Positions 1 to 11,944 of a DNA stretch of 64,000 nt are shown piece by piece; the stretch's first letter is position 1, and each line of letters begins with the position of its first letter. The DNA is from Tragulus kanchil (lineage: Eukaryota > Chordata > Mammalia > Artiodactyla > Tragulidae): the NCBI GenBank assembly GCA_022376925.1, contig JAIOJX010000025.1:138219301-138283300 (forward strand), given 5' to 3'. Both the position numbers and the translations under genes were made by a program. The notes under the pieces were generated by a model that was not told the origin of the DNA, made no database searches, and saw only the letters and a program-made list of their open reading frames with translations.

Positions 1-1521
1 CTTCTGTTTCCATGTGATAATTGACTCAAAGAGGTTTCATGAATTTGCTGAAGGTCATAATATTAGTGAGAGTTGTAAGAATTCAGAGTTCTTCTTGACC
101 CCAAAGCTCTCTGCTTTTTCAACCCCAGCCCTCTGTTCTCAGGTTCGCTTAGTGATTTCTGAAGACAGAATTATGCCTTCTCTTAGATACATTTGAATGG
201 CAACCTTGGGAATTTACCGGCTGTGGTACATCTTTTGTAGTTTTCTTTGAAAGGACTCATTTGGAGAAAGGTTTCAAGTTAATAAGGAAGCATACTGCAT
301 AGACTAGTTTTTATTTGGCTGATCTTTGATGTAAACATTTTGGAATAGCATCTCAGGTTTTTATGATACCGTCGATTAATTGGTCAGTTTTATTGAGCAC
401 CCACAGGTTTAACATATCTTCAGAAGAGAGAAGAGATAGCTGTGTAACTATAAAAAGACTTCATTACAAATGAATGCCGGCTTTTGTTAAGGCACGAAAG
501 GAAGACTTAAGAGCTACAAAGAGTACTTTATAGTGTATTGATTTGCTTCAAACTCACCAGGCAGTTGAAGTATTTACTTTGTAAGGTACTTGTGAAAAAC
601 CAGCACTAACTATACAATTAATTTTCTGTTTTTGTATTTTAGTTCATTGCAAATCTTTCTTAAATTTTGAGTAGTATTTGAATTTTCTTTTTTTTTTGAC
701 AGTCCTGGGACTTTTCTCCTCTTTTAAAAAATATTCTGAGAAGGAATTAAGGAAATATATTTTATGAATAGTACTTAGAAACACAAATAGATAATTTACA
801 TGACAGTGGGAAGGCAGATTTCACTGTTTCTTTCACACTTGTGTCTGACAGATTAAAATTCTTTCAGTTGGATGGATAGGATTGTATCTTATAAATAAGA
901 TAATTACCAGGTCCTTAAAAATACATAAATACACTCCTGCTTTTGCATGATAGTTTCCTTGTGCATGGAGCTTTAAACTTTCACTGGTATGTTTAACTAG
1001 TTTATTTGTTGAATTAAGGTTGGTGTTTTCAAAACTGACAGTTTTTTAAATTCAGAGTTTGTGTAGATCATGATGCTGCTTTAGACAAAGAACAGCGGTT
1101 TCATGGTTTTTGTGAAAATTAAAGCTAGTATATTGTTTCAGTTATCTTTGGACATCAGATTTTTTTATCTCTAGACGAGCCTTAAGGTAACTCATTTTGC
1201 CCCTAATGAAATTGTAGATAATTGTCATTTAAGCTTATGTTTTGTGTTTATTTTATTGATTGACTCCTTTTGTCTAGCACTTGACCCTTAGTGGTGTGGT
1301 ATAGTTTTTGTGCGCATCAAGAAACATTTCAGCTAGTGAATGGTCACTAATGTTTCTATGTTCAGGTACGTAAACTGGGTTCTCATGACATTTTGTACTA
1401 CTTTTATTCTTGATGTGGAAATTCTTATAAAAAAAGAGGAAAATCAATTTAGATGTGTACTTGCACTAGTGTTTTTGAATTAGATACACACACAAATTCT
1501 GGGTCTACGTATATGTACAAT
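1..1521. other. Non-repetitive AT-rich DNA, no gene seen
   Basis: This stretch is AT-rich single-copy DNA with frequent stop codons in all frames. I see no splice-flanked conserved reading frame, no SINE head or tail and no LINE 3' end. It could be intronic or intergenic. Diverged old repeats cannot be excluded by eye. Confidence 0.5.
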
Positions 1522-1647
1522 TTCCATAGTTACATGAGAAGCATAAGGCTACAAGCTCTTAATCCATAAATATAAACATTAAGTGATTTTGTGGAAATGA
1601 AAAAACTGAGTAGTAACACCCTTTGAGCTGTTGGATGCCTTGTATGT

Positions 1648-1850
1648 TTGTGTGCTCAGTGGCTCATTTGTGTTCGACCCTTCATGACCCCGTGGACTGT
1701 AGCCTGTCAGGCTCCTCTGGCCATGGGGTTTCCCAGGCAAGAATACTGGAGTGGCTGCCATTTCTTTCTTAGCCAGGGATTCAACATGCGCCTCCTGCCT
1801 CTTCTGCATTGGCAGGTGGATTCTTGACCACCGAACTACCTGGGAAGCCC
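1648..1850 (-). mobile_element. Bov-tA/Bov-A type SINE
   Basis: Read on the minus strand, this has the ruminant tRNA-derived head (ending cctgggaagccc on the plus strand) and a Bov-A body with the family signatures caggcaagaatactggagtg and ccaggctcctct-like spacing. It is moderately diverged from the family pattern, so it is not a recent insertion. A second copy at 2792-2994 exists only because of duplication 1. Confidence 0.85.
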
Positions 1851-2791
1851 ATTGAGTGCGTTAGTCACACGTTATCAGAAAGAAGCCAAAAAGAGCAAGG
1901 ATATGTAACAGCTTCTATACTGAATTTGCATGTGGAAAGGTGATTCAATATAGAATGTCAAAAATGAAACACAGGAATAGCTTCAATCTGATTTTAAAAT
2001 CTTCACCAACTCTTCCAGATGTTTGTAGAATTTCTCAAATTGTATACTTTGAAACTTGTGTGGAAGTTTTAATAAAATTACTAAAGAAACAGGTACTATT
2101 TTTAAAATGTGTCTTTGATGAAAAGATACAGAAGCTGCATCTCTGAAACACTTTGGGAAGTATTTAAATTGGAAATAAGTACTCAGCTCACTAGGGACCG
2201 GTTGTTAGAACAGAATTTAGAGCAGATACCAGCTGCTAAGAAAAAGTATTCTCAGTAACAAGAAAAGCGAGAAAAGTTGGGGGGTGGGGAAAGAGGCTTT
2301 TTACCAAGGAGGGTAGGAATGCCCCACCCAGAGGTCTGCTGGCCTGTCCACTCCCCTGGGGAGGGATTGGCTGGCCCTAGTGGGAGAGAAGGGGAGCAGG
2401 TAGGGGTGAGGGTGGGCAATGGAAAAACTCAGGTATTGTTTAAATCTGAGATAAGCCCGGATTCAATACATAATCTGTGAAAAGTCTTAGATTAAATTGT
2501 TAACCCACAGTTTCTCCCCTTGGGAGACAAAAAGGAAAGCCCATGGCCCCAAGACCACTGTTGCTGGAAGAGGAAGCATGAGGACCCCATTGTCCAGGCC
2601 GTTTGTGGTTTCAGGCCAGGGCACAGCTGATGTACTTAGGGAAGCCTGTGCTGAATTCTAAATAATTCCATAGTTACATGAGAAGCATAAGGCTACAAGC
2701 TCTTAATCCATAAATATAAACATTAAGTGATTTTGTGGAAATGAAAAAACTGAGTAGTAACACCCTTTGAGCTGTTGGATGCCTTGTATGT

Positions 2792-2994
2792 TTGTGTGCT
2801 CAGTGGCTCATTTGTGTTCGACCCTTCATGACCCCGTGGACTGTAGCCTGTCAGGCTCCTCTGGCCATGGGGTTTCCCAGGCAAGAATACTGGAGTGGCT
2901 GCCATTTCTTTCTTAGCCAGGGATTCAACATGCGCCTCCTGCCTCTTCTGCATTGGCAGGTGGATTCTTGACCACCGAACTACCTGGGAAGCCC
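2792..2994 (-). mobile_element. Bov-tA/Bov-A type SINE (duplicate copy)
   Basis: Same element as 1648-1850, displaced by 1144 bases with no difference noticed. The flanks are duplicated too, so this is not an independent insertion. Confidence 0.85.
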
Positions 2995-3666
2995 ATTGAG
3001 TGCGTTAGTCACACGTTATCAGAAAGAAGCCAAAAAGAGCAAGGATATGTAACAGCTTCTATACTGAATTTGCATGTGGAAAGGTGATTCAATATAGAAT
3101 GTCAAAAATGAAACACAGGAATAGCTTCAATCTGATTTTAAAATCTTCACCAACTCTTCCAGATGTTTGTAGAATTTCTCAAATTGTATACTTTGAAACT
3201 TGTGTGGAAGTTTTAATAAAATTACTAAAGAAACAGGTACTATTTTTAAAATGTGTCTTTGATGAAAAGATACAGAAGCTGCATCTCTGAAACACTTTGG
3301 GAAGTATTTAAATTGGAAATAAGTACTCAGCTCACTAGGGACCGGTTGTTAGAACAGAATTTAGAGCAGATACCAGCTGCTAAGAAAAAGTATTCTCAGT
3401 AACAAGAAAAGCGAGAAAAGTTGGGGGGTGGGGAAAGAGGCTTTTTACCAAGGAGGGTAGGAATGCCCCACCCAGAGGTCTGCTGGCCTGTCCACTCCCC
3501 TGGGGAGGGATTGGCTGGCCCTAGTGGGAGAGAAGGGGAGCAGGTAGGGGTGAGGGTGGGCAATGGAAAAACTCAGGTATTGTTTAAATCTGAGATAAGC
3601 CGGATTCAATACATAATCTGTGAAAAGTCTTATATTAAATTGTTAACCCACAGTTTCTCCCCTTGG

Positions 3667-5861
3667 GAGACAAAAAGGAAAGCCCATGGCCCCAAGACCA
3701 CTGTTGCTGGAAGAGGAAGCATGAGGACCCCATTGTCCAGGCCGTTTGTGGTTTCAGGCCAGGGCACAGCTGATGTACTTAGGGAAGCCTGTGCTGAATT
3801 CAGCCGAGGTGGTCAGACACCACTGATGAGTTCCAGCTGCCCTCAATGACTGCATTCCGGCTTTTCTTCATTCTGAAGAAAATAAACGCAGAGTGACTTT
3901 TTCTCTACCATAGTCTCACTGTGACAGATGTCGTGGGCTTTCTTGGCAGTCTTTAGGATGCAGCTGCCTGGGCATGTGTGCGATGGGTTAACTGTTTTCT
4001 AGAGTTAATGAGGTCAGGGTCACAGGTTCATTTCCTGGGAAGCCCAGTTCATTTTGCTTTGTTCTCTGATCTCATATTGTGCTCTTAACCCAACCCAGCC
4101 ATCTGGCAAAGGCAGATCATTGATCACAAAGGGACTCCTAAGCAGGACGGTGTAGGAGGAGCAGCACGCATCTTCCTCAGTGGATGCTGCGTAATTAGAG
4201 ACAATGCCACAAACGCACATTTGTGTTTCCTGGCCTTGTCTGAATATGTGGTCGCTAGCATGGTGGTCACGTGATTTTCTTTGTCATATCAGTTAACTGC
4301 CATTTTAACAGTTGTTTTTTCTAGTTCTGAGGTTTTAGAAGTCTCATGTTCAGCATTTATATCTTGTCTCGAATGTTCTTAGCTTCCTTGTAGGTTTGTA
4401 GGACGTTGGCTCTGTTAGTGAGAAAAGGGTAAAGCTGGTGGAGAACCTACTCAGTTGTTGACAGATGCAACCCCATTTGAGTTAAAAAATAAAAATAGTT
4501 AAAAAAAGCAAAGCACCATTCTGAACGAGAATGAATAGAGTGAGAATATCCAGGGAAGCGCTTTGTAGTATTTCTAAGCACATTTCGTCTATGAATCTCT
4601 TATTCCCTTTATTAAAGTTACTTCTGGTGTCTAGTGAAATACCTGAGCTCATCTAGACCAGTGCTGTCTGGCACAGTCCCTGGTCCCGTGGGCTAGTGAA
4701 GCATTTGAGACGTGGCCTGTCCAGACTGGGAGCAGCCCTCAGGATCAGATATGCACCAGGTTTGCGAGACAAAAAGGAAAGCCCACGGCCCCAAGACCAC
4801 TGTTGCTGGAAGAGGAAGCATGAGGACCCCATTGTCCAGGCCGTTTGTGGTTTCAGGCCAGGGCACAGCTGATGTACTTAGGGAAGCCTGTGCTGAATTC
4901 AGCCGAGGTGGTCAGACACCACTGATGAGTTCCAGCTGCCCTCAATGACTGCATTCCGGCTTTTCTTCATTCTGAAGAAAATAAACGCAGAGTGACTTTT
5001 CTCTACCATAGTCTCACTGTGACAGATGTCGTGGGCTTTCTTGGCAGTCTTTAGGATGCAGCTGCCTGGGCATGTGTGCGATGGGTTAACTGTTTTCTAG
5101 AGTTAATGAGGTCAGGGTCACAGGTTCATTTCCTGGGAAGCCCAGTTCATTTTGCTTTGTTCTCTGATCTCATATTGTGCTCTTAACCCAACCCAGCCAT
5201 CTGGCAAAGGCAGATCATTGATCACAAAGGGACTCCTAAGCAGGACGGTGTAGGAGGAGCAGCACGCATCTTCCTCAGTGGATGCTGCGTAATTAGAGAC
5301 AATGCCACAAACGCACATTTGTGTTTCCTGGCCTTGTCTGAATATGTGGTCGCTAGCATGGTGGTCACGTGATTTTCTTTGTCATATCAGTTAACTGCCA
5401 TTTTAACAGTTGTTTTTTCTAGTTCTGAGGTTTTAGAAGTCTCATGTTCAGCATTTATATCTTGTCTCGAATGTTCTTAGCTTCCTTGTAGGTTTGTAGG
5501 ACGTTGGCTCTGTTAGTGAGAAAAGGGTAAAGCTGGTGGAGAACCTACTCAGTTGTTGACAGATGCAACCCCATTTGAGTTAAAAAATAAAAATAGTTAA
5601 AAAAAGCAAAGCACCATTCTGAACGAGAATGAATAGAGTGAGAATATCCAGGGAAGCGCTTTGTAGTATTTCTAAGCACATTTCGTCTATGAATCTCTTA
5701 TTCCCTTTATTAAAGTTACTTCTGGTGTCTAGTGAAATACCTGAGCTCATCTAGACCAGTGCTGTCTGGCACAGTCCCTGGTCCCGTGGGCTAGTGAAGC
5801 ATTTGAGACGTGGCCTGTCCAGACTGGGAGCAGCCCTCAGGATCAGATATGCACCAGGTTT
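3667..5861 (+). repeat. Direct tandem duplication 2 (offset 1099)
   Basis: The upstream copy is 3667-4763 and the downstream copy 4766-5861, with a 2-base linker. The downstream copy has one substitution near 4786 and one base missing from a T run near 4998. Its first 135 bases also occur at 2524-2658 because duplication 1 overlaps it, so that piece is present three times (2524, 3667, 4766). Confidence 0.95.
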
Positions 5862-5990
5862 CAAACATGTGATATGAAAAAGTACAATACGTCATTCATA
5901 ATTTAATAAAATGGATCATATGTTGAAAGAATGTTTTACCTATATTAGATTCACGTAAACATTATTAGAGTTAATTTTATCTTTTAACTT
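5740..5990. repeat. Possible old DNA-transposon-type repeat
   Basis: The stretch starting at the gaccagtgctgtctggcac-like motif and running into AT-rich sequence resembles a common mammalian interspersed repeat that begins with a gtgctgtccaatag-like end. Divergence is high, and the class is assigned only by general resemblance. Part of it is also present at 4642-4763 through duplication 2. Confidence 0.3.
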
Positions 5991-6800
5991 TTAAAAAATG
6001 TGTTTACTAGGAGATTTTGTGTTTTCTACAAAAGCACATAGGTGCCTTGCATTATATTTCTGTCGGGTGGTGGTGGTCTAGACCAGCCCTTCATTTTTCA
6101 GATGAGAAGCACAATTCAGAGGTTAAGTAACTGAGCTGCATTCTTTCCATTGCCTGTAACCTCTCCCTGCTAATAGGTTCGGTGCTCAGGAAGATGGGGA
6201 CTCTTTGAACCATTAAAAGTCCATTTAGTGCCTGGCAGTTATCATTCTGTTGCCAGATCTGTGCCTGAGTTATTGCATATTACGTATTACGCCAGGTGTG
6301 TGGGGAAAGGGAGGTGAGGAGGGAGGCAGGAGGCTTAGTTTTGTTTGTAATGTTGATGCTTAGGCTGTGTTTTACCTTCCTATATAGGTCAGAGGCCATA
6401 TAGCTTTATTGAGTTCTGAGAAAAAGCTCGTTAAGTTATTAGACACTAACAGTTGTAACTCTGGGATAAAGGAGATATGGTGTTCATATAAAGTGGATAC
6501 TTTATTGTGAAGATTTCAGCTAGTTCTGAATGACTCTTGAGGACCAAGCAGCAAGCTTTTCAGGCTGTATTCCTTTTGAAAGGAGGAGGGCTGAAGTGAA
6601 TGGAGAAGACTCCTTAGTCTGTGCTCCAAAGAAGCTCACAGGCTGTTAACTTTCCCTCTCTGAATGGTGGCTGTGCCTGATGTTCCAGTGGAATAGGAAA
6701 TACCCAGGATTGGGTGGTGTGAAGGCCACGGCCTCCCACCGGGGCTTCCTGTCAGTTTTATGACATCCTAGTCTTTAGTTGACAAAGATAGAAAGGAAGA
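5991..6800. other. Intergenic or intronic DNA with a possible MIR remnant
   Basis: No gene is visible. Around 6095-6145 the sequence cagatgagaagcacaattc followed by aggttaagtaactgagc resembles the conserved MIR core on the minus strand. The rest shows no recognisable element. Confidence 0.4.
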
Positions 6801-6809
6801 AAACTGGGG

Positions 6810-7036
6810 GAAAACTTGAAGAAATTGACATATGCCCACCACTGTATATAAAATAGATAACTAGTAAGGACCTACTGTATAACACAGGAAGCTCTACTCA
6901 ATACTCTGTAATGGCCTCTAGGGGAAAAGAATCTTAAAAGAGTGGATGTATGTATTTGTCTAATAGAGTCACTTTGCTGGTACACCTGAAACTCATGAAA
7001 CATTATGAATCAGTATACTCCAATAAGATTTTTTTA
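6810..7036 (+). mobile_element. L1 LINE 3' end fragment
   Basis: The sequence follows the artiodactyl L1 3' untranslated pattern in order: gacctactgtataacacagg, then a tctactcaatactctgtaat block, then tcactttgctggtacacctg, and finally tactccaataagattttttt with an A-rich end. It is a 5'-truncated, non-coding fragment. Its last third is repeated at 7975-8093 by duplication 3. Confidence 0.8.
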
Positions 7037-7487
7037 AAAAGGAAGAAAACCTCGGGACCAAATTTGTTAGTTTTAGTTGAGATTTTTATTTTCCTAATCA
7101 ACCTAGGCAGCTCAGGTTAACATCTTAAAGATGTTTACATTCTGAGGCTTCAGATCTATCCCCACCCCCAGCCCACTTGAGTTGTAGGTCGCTGTCGGTT
7201 ATCAGTGATGACTTGTGAACAGCAGCTTGGTCAGGCTCTGAAACACTTCAGTTACTCCCGTCGTCCATCTGAGCTGGTGCAACGAGCTGACTCTCTCGTA
7301 AGGCTGGAGTTTGCAAGAAGAGGGGCAGTTATTTCCAGAAGGAGGGTTTATAATAGTAATTCCAGATTATTATTTTTCTCTGTTTTTTGTCTATTGCAAA
7401 CAACCCAAGATTGGGGGAGGTACCGAGAATCAAATCTAGACAGTGATCTTTGAATGGTTACCTTGGTGGAGGACAAAAATAAATAGC

Positions 7488-7802
7488 GGGCTTCCCTGGT
7501 GGTCCAGTGGGTAGGGACACCACCTTGCAGTGCAAGGGGCGCCGGTTCGATCCCTGGCCTGGGAAGGTCCCACGTGCCGCGGAACGGCTGGACCGATGTG
7601 TCCAATTACCGAGCCAGAGCTCTGGAGCGCATGCACCCAGAGCCGGTGCTCTGTGACAACAGAGGCCACCGCGATGGGAGGCTCACACGGGCCAAAGAAC
7701 AAAGATGGATGAAAACTAGACAAATGAAAGACTAATAGTAGTGGCCCGCCCGCCCCTCTCCCTCCCCATCCCACTCCCCCCCAAAACAACAAAAAAATAA
7801 AT
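7488..7802 (+). mobile_element. CHR-2-like tRNA-derived SINE, long-tail form
   Basis: It begins gggcttccctgg and contains a polymerase III A box (tggtccagtgg) and B box (ggttcgatccc) in the tRNA-derived head. The body has the cacgtgccgcgga motif shared with CHR-2 elements, and the tail contains aatagtagtggcccgcccg, a C-rich stretch and (aaat)n. An 11-base target-site duplication, aaataaatagc, is seen at 7477-7487 and 7803-7813. It is a non-coding retroposon that depends on a LINE for mobility. Confidence 0.9.
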
Positions 7803-8541
7803 AAATAAATAGCTCTGTCCTTCAGGATGACATGTAATGAAAAGTACCATGACCATCCACATTCTGAGCAGCCTGAGTCATGGTAAACTCAGCTTATCTC
7901 ATGGCAGCAGATGCATGCCAAGTGCTGTGCACCATGGGCTGGCCACCGCAGACTAACCGCCGTGAACCTAGCATGAAAAGAATCTTAAAAGGGGGTTGGA
8001 TGTATGTATTTGTCTAATAGAGTCACTTTGCTGGTACACCTGAAACTCATGAAACATTATGAATCAGTATACTCCAATAAGATTTTTTTAAAAAGGAAGA
8101 AAACCTCGGGACCAAATTTGTTAGTTTTAGTTGAGATTTTTATTTTCCTAATCAACCTAGGCAGCTCAGGTTAACATCTTAAAGATGTTTACATTCTGAG
8201 GCTTCAGATCTATCCCCACCCCCAGCCCACTTGAGTTGTAGGTCGCTGTCGGTTATCAGTGATGACTTGTGAACAGCAGCTTGGTCAGGCTCTGAAACAC
8301 TTCAGTTACTCCCGTCGTCCATCTGAGCTGGTGCAACGAGCTGACTCTCTTCGTAAGGCTGGAGTTTGCAAGAAGAGGGGCAGTTATTTCCAGAAGGAGG
8401 GTTTATAATAGTAATTCCAGATTATTATTTTTCTCTGTTTTTTGTCTATTGCAAACAACCCAAGATTGGGGGAGGTACCGAGAATCAAATCTAGACAGTG
8501 ATCTTTGAATGGTTACCTTGGTGGAGGACAAAAATAAATAG

Positions 8542-8856
8542 CGGGCTTCCCTGGTGGTCCAGTGGGTAAGGACACCGCCTTGCAGTGCAAGGGGCGCCGG
8601 TTCGTTTCCTGGCCTGGGAAGGTCCCACGTGCCGCGGAACGGCTGGACCGATGTGTCCAATGACCGAGCCAGAGCTCTGGAGCGCATGCGCCCAGAGCCG
8701 GTGCTCTGTGACAACAGAGGCCACCTTGATGGGAGGCCCACACGGGCCAAAGAACAAAGATGGATGAAAACTAGACAAATGAAAGACCAATAGAAGTGGC
8801 CCGCCCGCCCCTCTCCCTCCCCATCCCACTCCCCCCCAAAACAACAAAAAAATAAA
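8542..8856 (+). mobile_element. CHR-2-like SINE (duplicate copy with substitutions)
   Basis: Positional duplicate of 7488-7802 within duplication 3. It differs at about ten positions, for example gttcgtttcc instead of the normal B box, aatgaccgag for aattaccgag, and ccttgat for ccgcgat. Several differences move toward other family members and others away. The flanks are nearly identical, so the excess inside the SINE suggests consensus errors from reads of other copies. Confidence 0.85.
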
Positions 8857-9280
8857 TAAATAAATAGCTCTGTCCTTCAGGATGACATGTAATGAAAAGT
8901 ACCATGACCATCCACATTCTGAGCAGCCTGAGTCATGGTAAACTCAGCTTATCTCATGGCAGCAGATGCATGCCAAGTGCTGTGCACCATGGGCTGGCCA
9001 CCGCAGACTAACCGCCGTGAACCTAGCATGAAAAGACCAAAGGCTGGGGGAGTACAGGTCACTTGAATGAGAACCTCTGTTGCAGTTTCTAGATTGAGAG
9101 AAGAGTGTAGCATTTTTACATTGCCACAGATGAATGAACGCATTATGATTTATGTTCTACAAGTCACTTGTTGACTTCATGTGTCATATTTGATGTGTCA
9201 TGTCCCATTTCTAGCAGTAATGGAGTTTTAAAAATTTGGGTCAATGGGACAGGCATTTGGGCTGCCAGGAGGCTTGTTGT

Positions 9281-11461
9281 CGTGTTGGGAGTCATACTGG
9301 ACGTGGAAGGGTAGCACGTGGCCCCTGTATTCCTCCTCCTTTCCCTGACCCAGCTGTTCATACCACGCACTGTGGAGATGCTAGTGAATATAAAAATGAA
9401 GCATTCGGTCTAGGGAAGAAGAAAGACAAGAATTTAAAATGTGCCATGAGAGGAGATCCCAGCTCTGTGGGGACTCAGGAAGGGTGACTCTTCTGGTGAA
9501 GGAGGATAGAATGACGAAAAATAAGGGGGTGGCTTCCAGCAGAAGTGATAGTGGAGTGGGGTGCTGAAAGAGGGGCGGAATTTTGACAGGTGCAGAGCGG
9601 GTGGAAGGGTGTTGCAGGGATCGGGAATGGAATGAGCAAAGACATGGCAAGCATGAGGCCATGCCATGGAGATGGTGGGAATATTCAGGCATGGACGGAA
9701 TGTCAGGAGACAAGAGGAGAGGAGGGCGAGAGGAGTGAATCAGGCAACATTTGGAGAGATTTGAAAAGCCAAAGCGCGCTGACATTTTGTAGGCCATGGG
9801 AGCTATCAGAACAGGGAGTGGCATAATTGCATCTACTTTGGAAGAATGACTCGGAGTTAAGCTTGGTTCTAAGGCCAACTTTCCTCTAATTAGCCTAGTG
9901 ACCACTGGCGAGCCACTTGACTCCTCTGGGCCTCAGATTATATCATGTATAAAACAAAAGGGTGGAGCAGGAGTTATCCCGTCAAAGAGTAAACAAAGGC
10001 AGTGCTTCCAAGGGCCTGGTCTGTGCCAGGTGCTGCTGCTGCGGCTGGAACATGAGAGCAAACATACAGCCAGGGCCCCTGCACTGCGGACGATCTTCAG
10101 GTGCGAGAGGGGGACAAGAAACAGTACACAAATGTGGATAGAACACAGTGTCAGGTTGTGATAAGTGTGAAAAGGAAGGTTGTGCTGAGTGAGTGGAGTG
10201 AGAAGTTTCTAGACAGAGAAACCTAGAGAACTTTGAATGAAGTGGAAGAGGCCATGGGACTATGTGGGATCTCTTCCAGAGCTCAAATCATAAGTATAAT
10301 TAAATGAAAAGCTATAGCTCTTTTTGTAAAGAGTTTCTAAATAGATAGTTCGTTCTTACCAGAGCTTCAAATGCTCGTGTTGGGAGTCATACTGGACGTG
10401 GGGAAGGGTAGCACGTGGCCCCTGTATTCCTCCTCCTTTCCCTGACCCAGCTGTTCATACCACGCACTGTGGAGATGCTAGTGAATATAAAAATGAAGCA
10501 TTCGGTCTAGGGAAGAAGAAAGACAAGAATTTAAAATGTGCCATGAGAGGAGATCCCAGCTCTGTGGGGACTCAGGAAGGGTGACTCTTCTGGTGAAGGA
10601 GGATAGAATGACGAAAAATAAGGGGGTGGCTTCCAGCAGAAGTGATAGTGGAGTGGGGTGCTGAAAGAGGGGCGGAATTTTGACAGGTGCAGAGCGGGTG
10701 GAAGGGTGTTGCAGGGATCGGGAATGGAATGAGCAAAGACATGGCAAGCATGAGGCCATGCCATGGAGATGGTGGGAATATTCAGGCATGGACGGAATGT
10801 CAGGAGACAAGAGGAGAGGAGGGCGAGAGGAGTGAATCAGGCAACATTTGGAGAGATTTGAAAAGCCAAAGCGCGCTGACATTTTGTAGGCCATGGGGAG
10901 CTATCAGAACAGGGAGTGGCATAATTGCATCTACTTTGGAAGAATGACTCGGAGTTAAGCTTGGTTCTAAGGCCAACTTTCCTCTAATTAGCCTAGTGAC
11001 CACTGGCGAGCCACTTGACTCCTCTGGGCCTCAGATTATATCATGTATAAAACAAAAGGGTGGAGCAGGAGTTATCCCGTCAAAGAGTAAACAAAGGCAG
11101 TGCTTCCAAGGGCCTGGTCTGTGCCAGGTGCTGCTGCTGCGGCTGGAACATGAGAGCAAACATACAGCCAGGGCCCCTGCACTGCGGACGATCTTCAGGT
11201 GCGAGAGGGGGACAAGAAACAGTACACAAATGTGGATAGAACACAGTGTCAGGTTGTGATAAGTGTGAAAAGGAAGGTTGTGCTGAGTGAGTGGAGTGAG
11301 AAGTTTCTAGACAGAGAAACCTAGAGAACTTTGAATGAAGTGGAAGAGGCCATGGGACTATGTGGGATCTCTTCCAGAGCTCAAATCATAAGTATAATTA
11401 AATGAAAAGCTATAGCTCTTTAATATTGATTAAAGAGTTTCTAAATAGATAGTGTTCTTAC
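9281..11461 (+). repeat. Direct tandem duplication 4 (offset 1095-1098)
   Basis: The upstream copy is 9281-10359 and the downstream copy 10376-11461. The downstream copy has two extra g near 10401 and one extra g near 10900. The 3' end of the upstream copy is degraded: 10321-10359 lacks a block of about nine bases present at 11422-11430, and the last bases are scrambled before the junction. Confidence 0.95.
9893..9962 (+). repeat. MIR SINE fragment
   Basis: The order gtgaccactggcgagccactt, then gactcctctgggcctcag, then atgtataaaac matches the middle of the MIR consensus (the ggcaagtcactt, cctcagttt and tgtaaaa blocks). MIR is an ancient mammalian SINE. The same fragment is at 10991-11060 through duplication 4. 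Confidence 0.65.
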
Positions 11462-11602
11462 AGTTTCGATTAGGTCTACCAGTATAGCTCTTGATGGACA
11501 ATCTCTTTTTAGTGCTGCATCTTTGAAATCGCTGGACTACATACAGCACAATCTCATTTTAGGAAACAATTTTCTTCATGTTCTGAAAAAATGGCCCTTG
11601 TT

Positions 11603-11925
11603 GGGCTTCCCCTGGTGGTCCAGTGGGTAAGGACACCGCCTTGCAGTGCAAGGGGCGCCGGTTCGATCCCTGGCCTGGGAAGATCCCACGTGCCGCGGAG
11701 CGGCTGGACCGATGTGTCCAATTACCGAGCCGGAGCTCTGGAGCGCATGCGCCCAGAGCCGGCGCTCTGCAGCGACAGACGCCACCGCGATGGGAGGCCC
11801 ACAGGAGCCAAAGAACAAAGACGGATGAACATAGAGAAATGAAAGACCAATAGAAGTGGCCCGCCCACTCCCCTCCCTCCCCAACCCGACCCCCACCCAA
11901 AATAAATAAATAAATCTTTAAAAAA
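11603..11925 (+). mobile_element. CHR-2-like tRNA-derived SINE, long-tail form
   Basis: Full-length element with gggcttcccctgg, A box, intact B box ggttcgatccc, the cacgtgccgcgga motif, accaatagaagtggcccgcc, a C-rich stretch, (aaat)n and poly-A. The flanking repeat aaaaaatggccct appears before the element (from 11585) and after its tail (near 11929-11942), consistent with a target-site duplication. It is close to the family consensus, suggesting fairly recent insertion. Confidence 0.9.
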
Positions 11926-11944
11926 AAAAAAAAAATGGCCCTGT

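Larger units (their letters stand above)
1522..3801 (+). repeat. Direct tandem duplication 1 (offset 1144)
   Basis: The upstream copy is 1522-2658 and the downstream copy 2666-3801, with a linker of about 7 bases at 2659-2665. The copies are nearly identical: one base is lost near 3600 and one substitution follows near 3628. The upstream copy stops at an EcoRI-like gaattc, while the downstream copy reads on into new sequence. The unit contains a minus-strand Bov SINE. Most likely an unmerged contig overlap, not a true tandem repeat. Confidence 0.95.
6924..9035 (+). repeat. Direct tandem duplication 3 (offset 1054-1055)
   Basis: The upstream copy is 6924-7980 and the downstream copy 7975-9035. 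They share gaaaag at the junction, so there is no linker. The first bases of the downstream copy are altered (a run of g and t replaces agtgg near 7991). Outside the SINE the copies are almost identical, with one extra t near 8351. Inside the SINE about ten substitutions separate them. Confidence 0.95.

Noticed and set aside
7500..7560. tRNA gene, because of good A and B boxes
   Set aside because: The boxes belong to the tRNA-derived head of a SINE; the sequence does not close a tRNA cloverleaf and is followed by SINE body and tail with a target-site duplication.
9381..9905. Longest open reading frame (174 codons, minus strand) as a gene
   Set aside because: The duplicate at 10478-10894 is broken to 138 codons by a single base, no recognisable domain is present, and a frame of this length is expected by chance in 64 kb.
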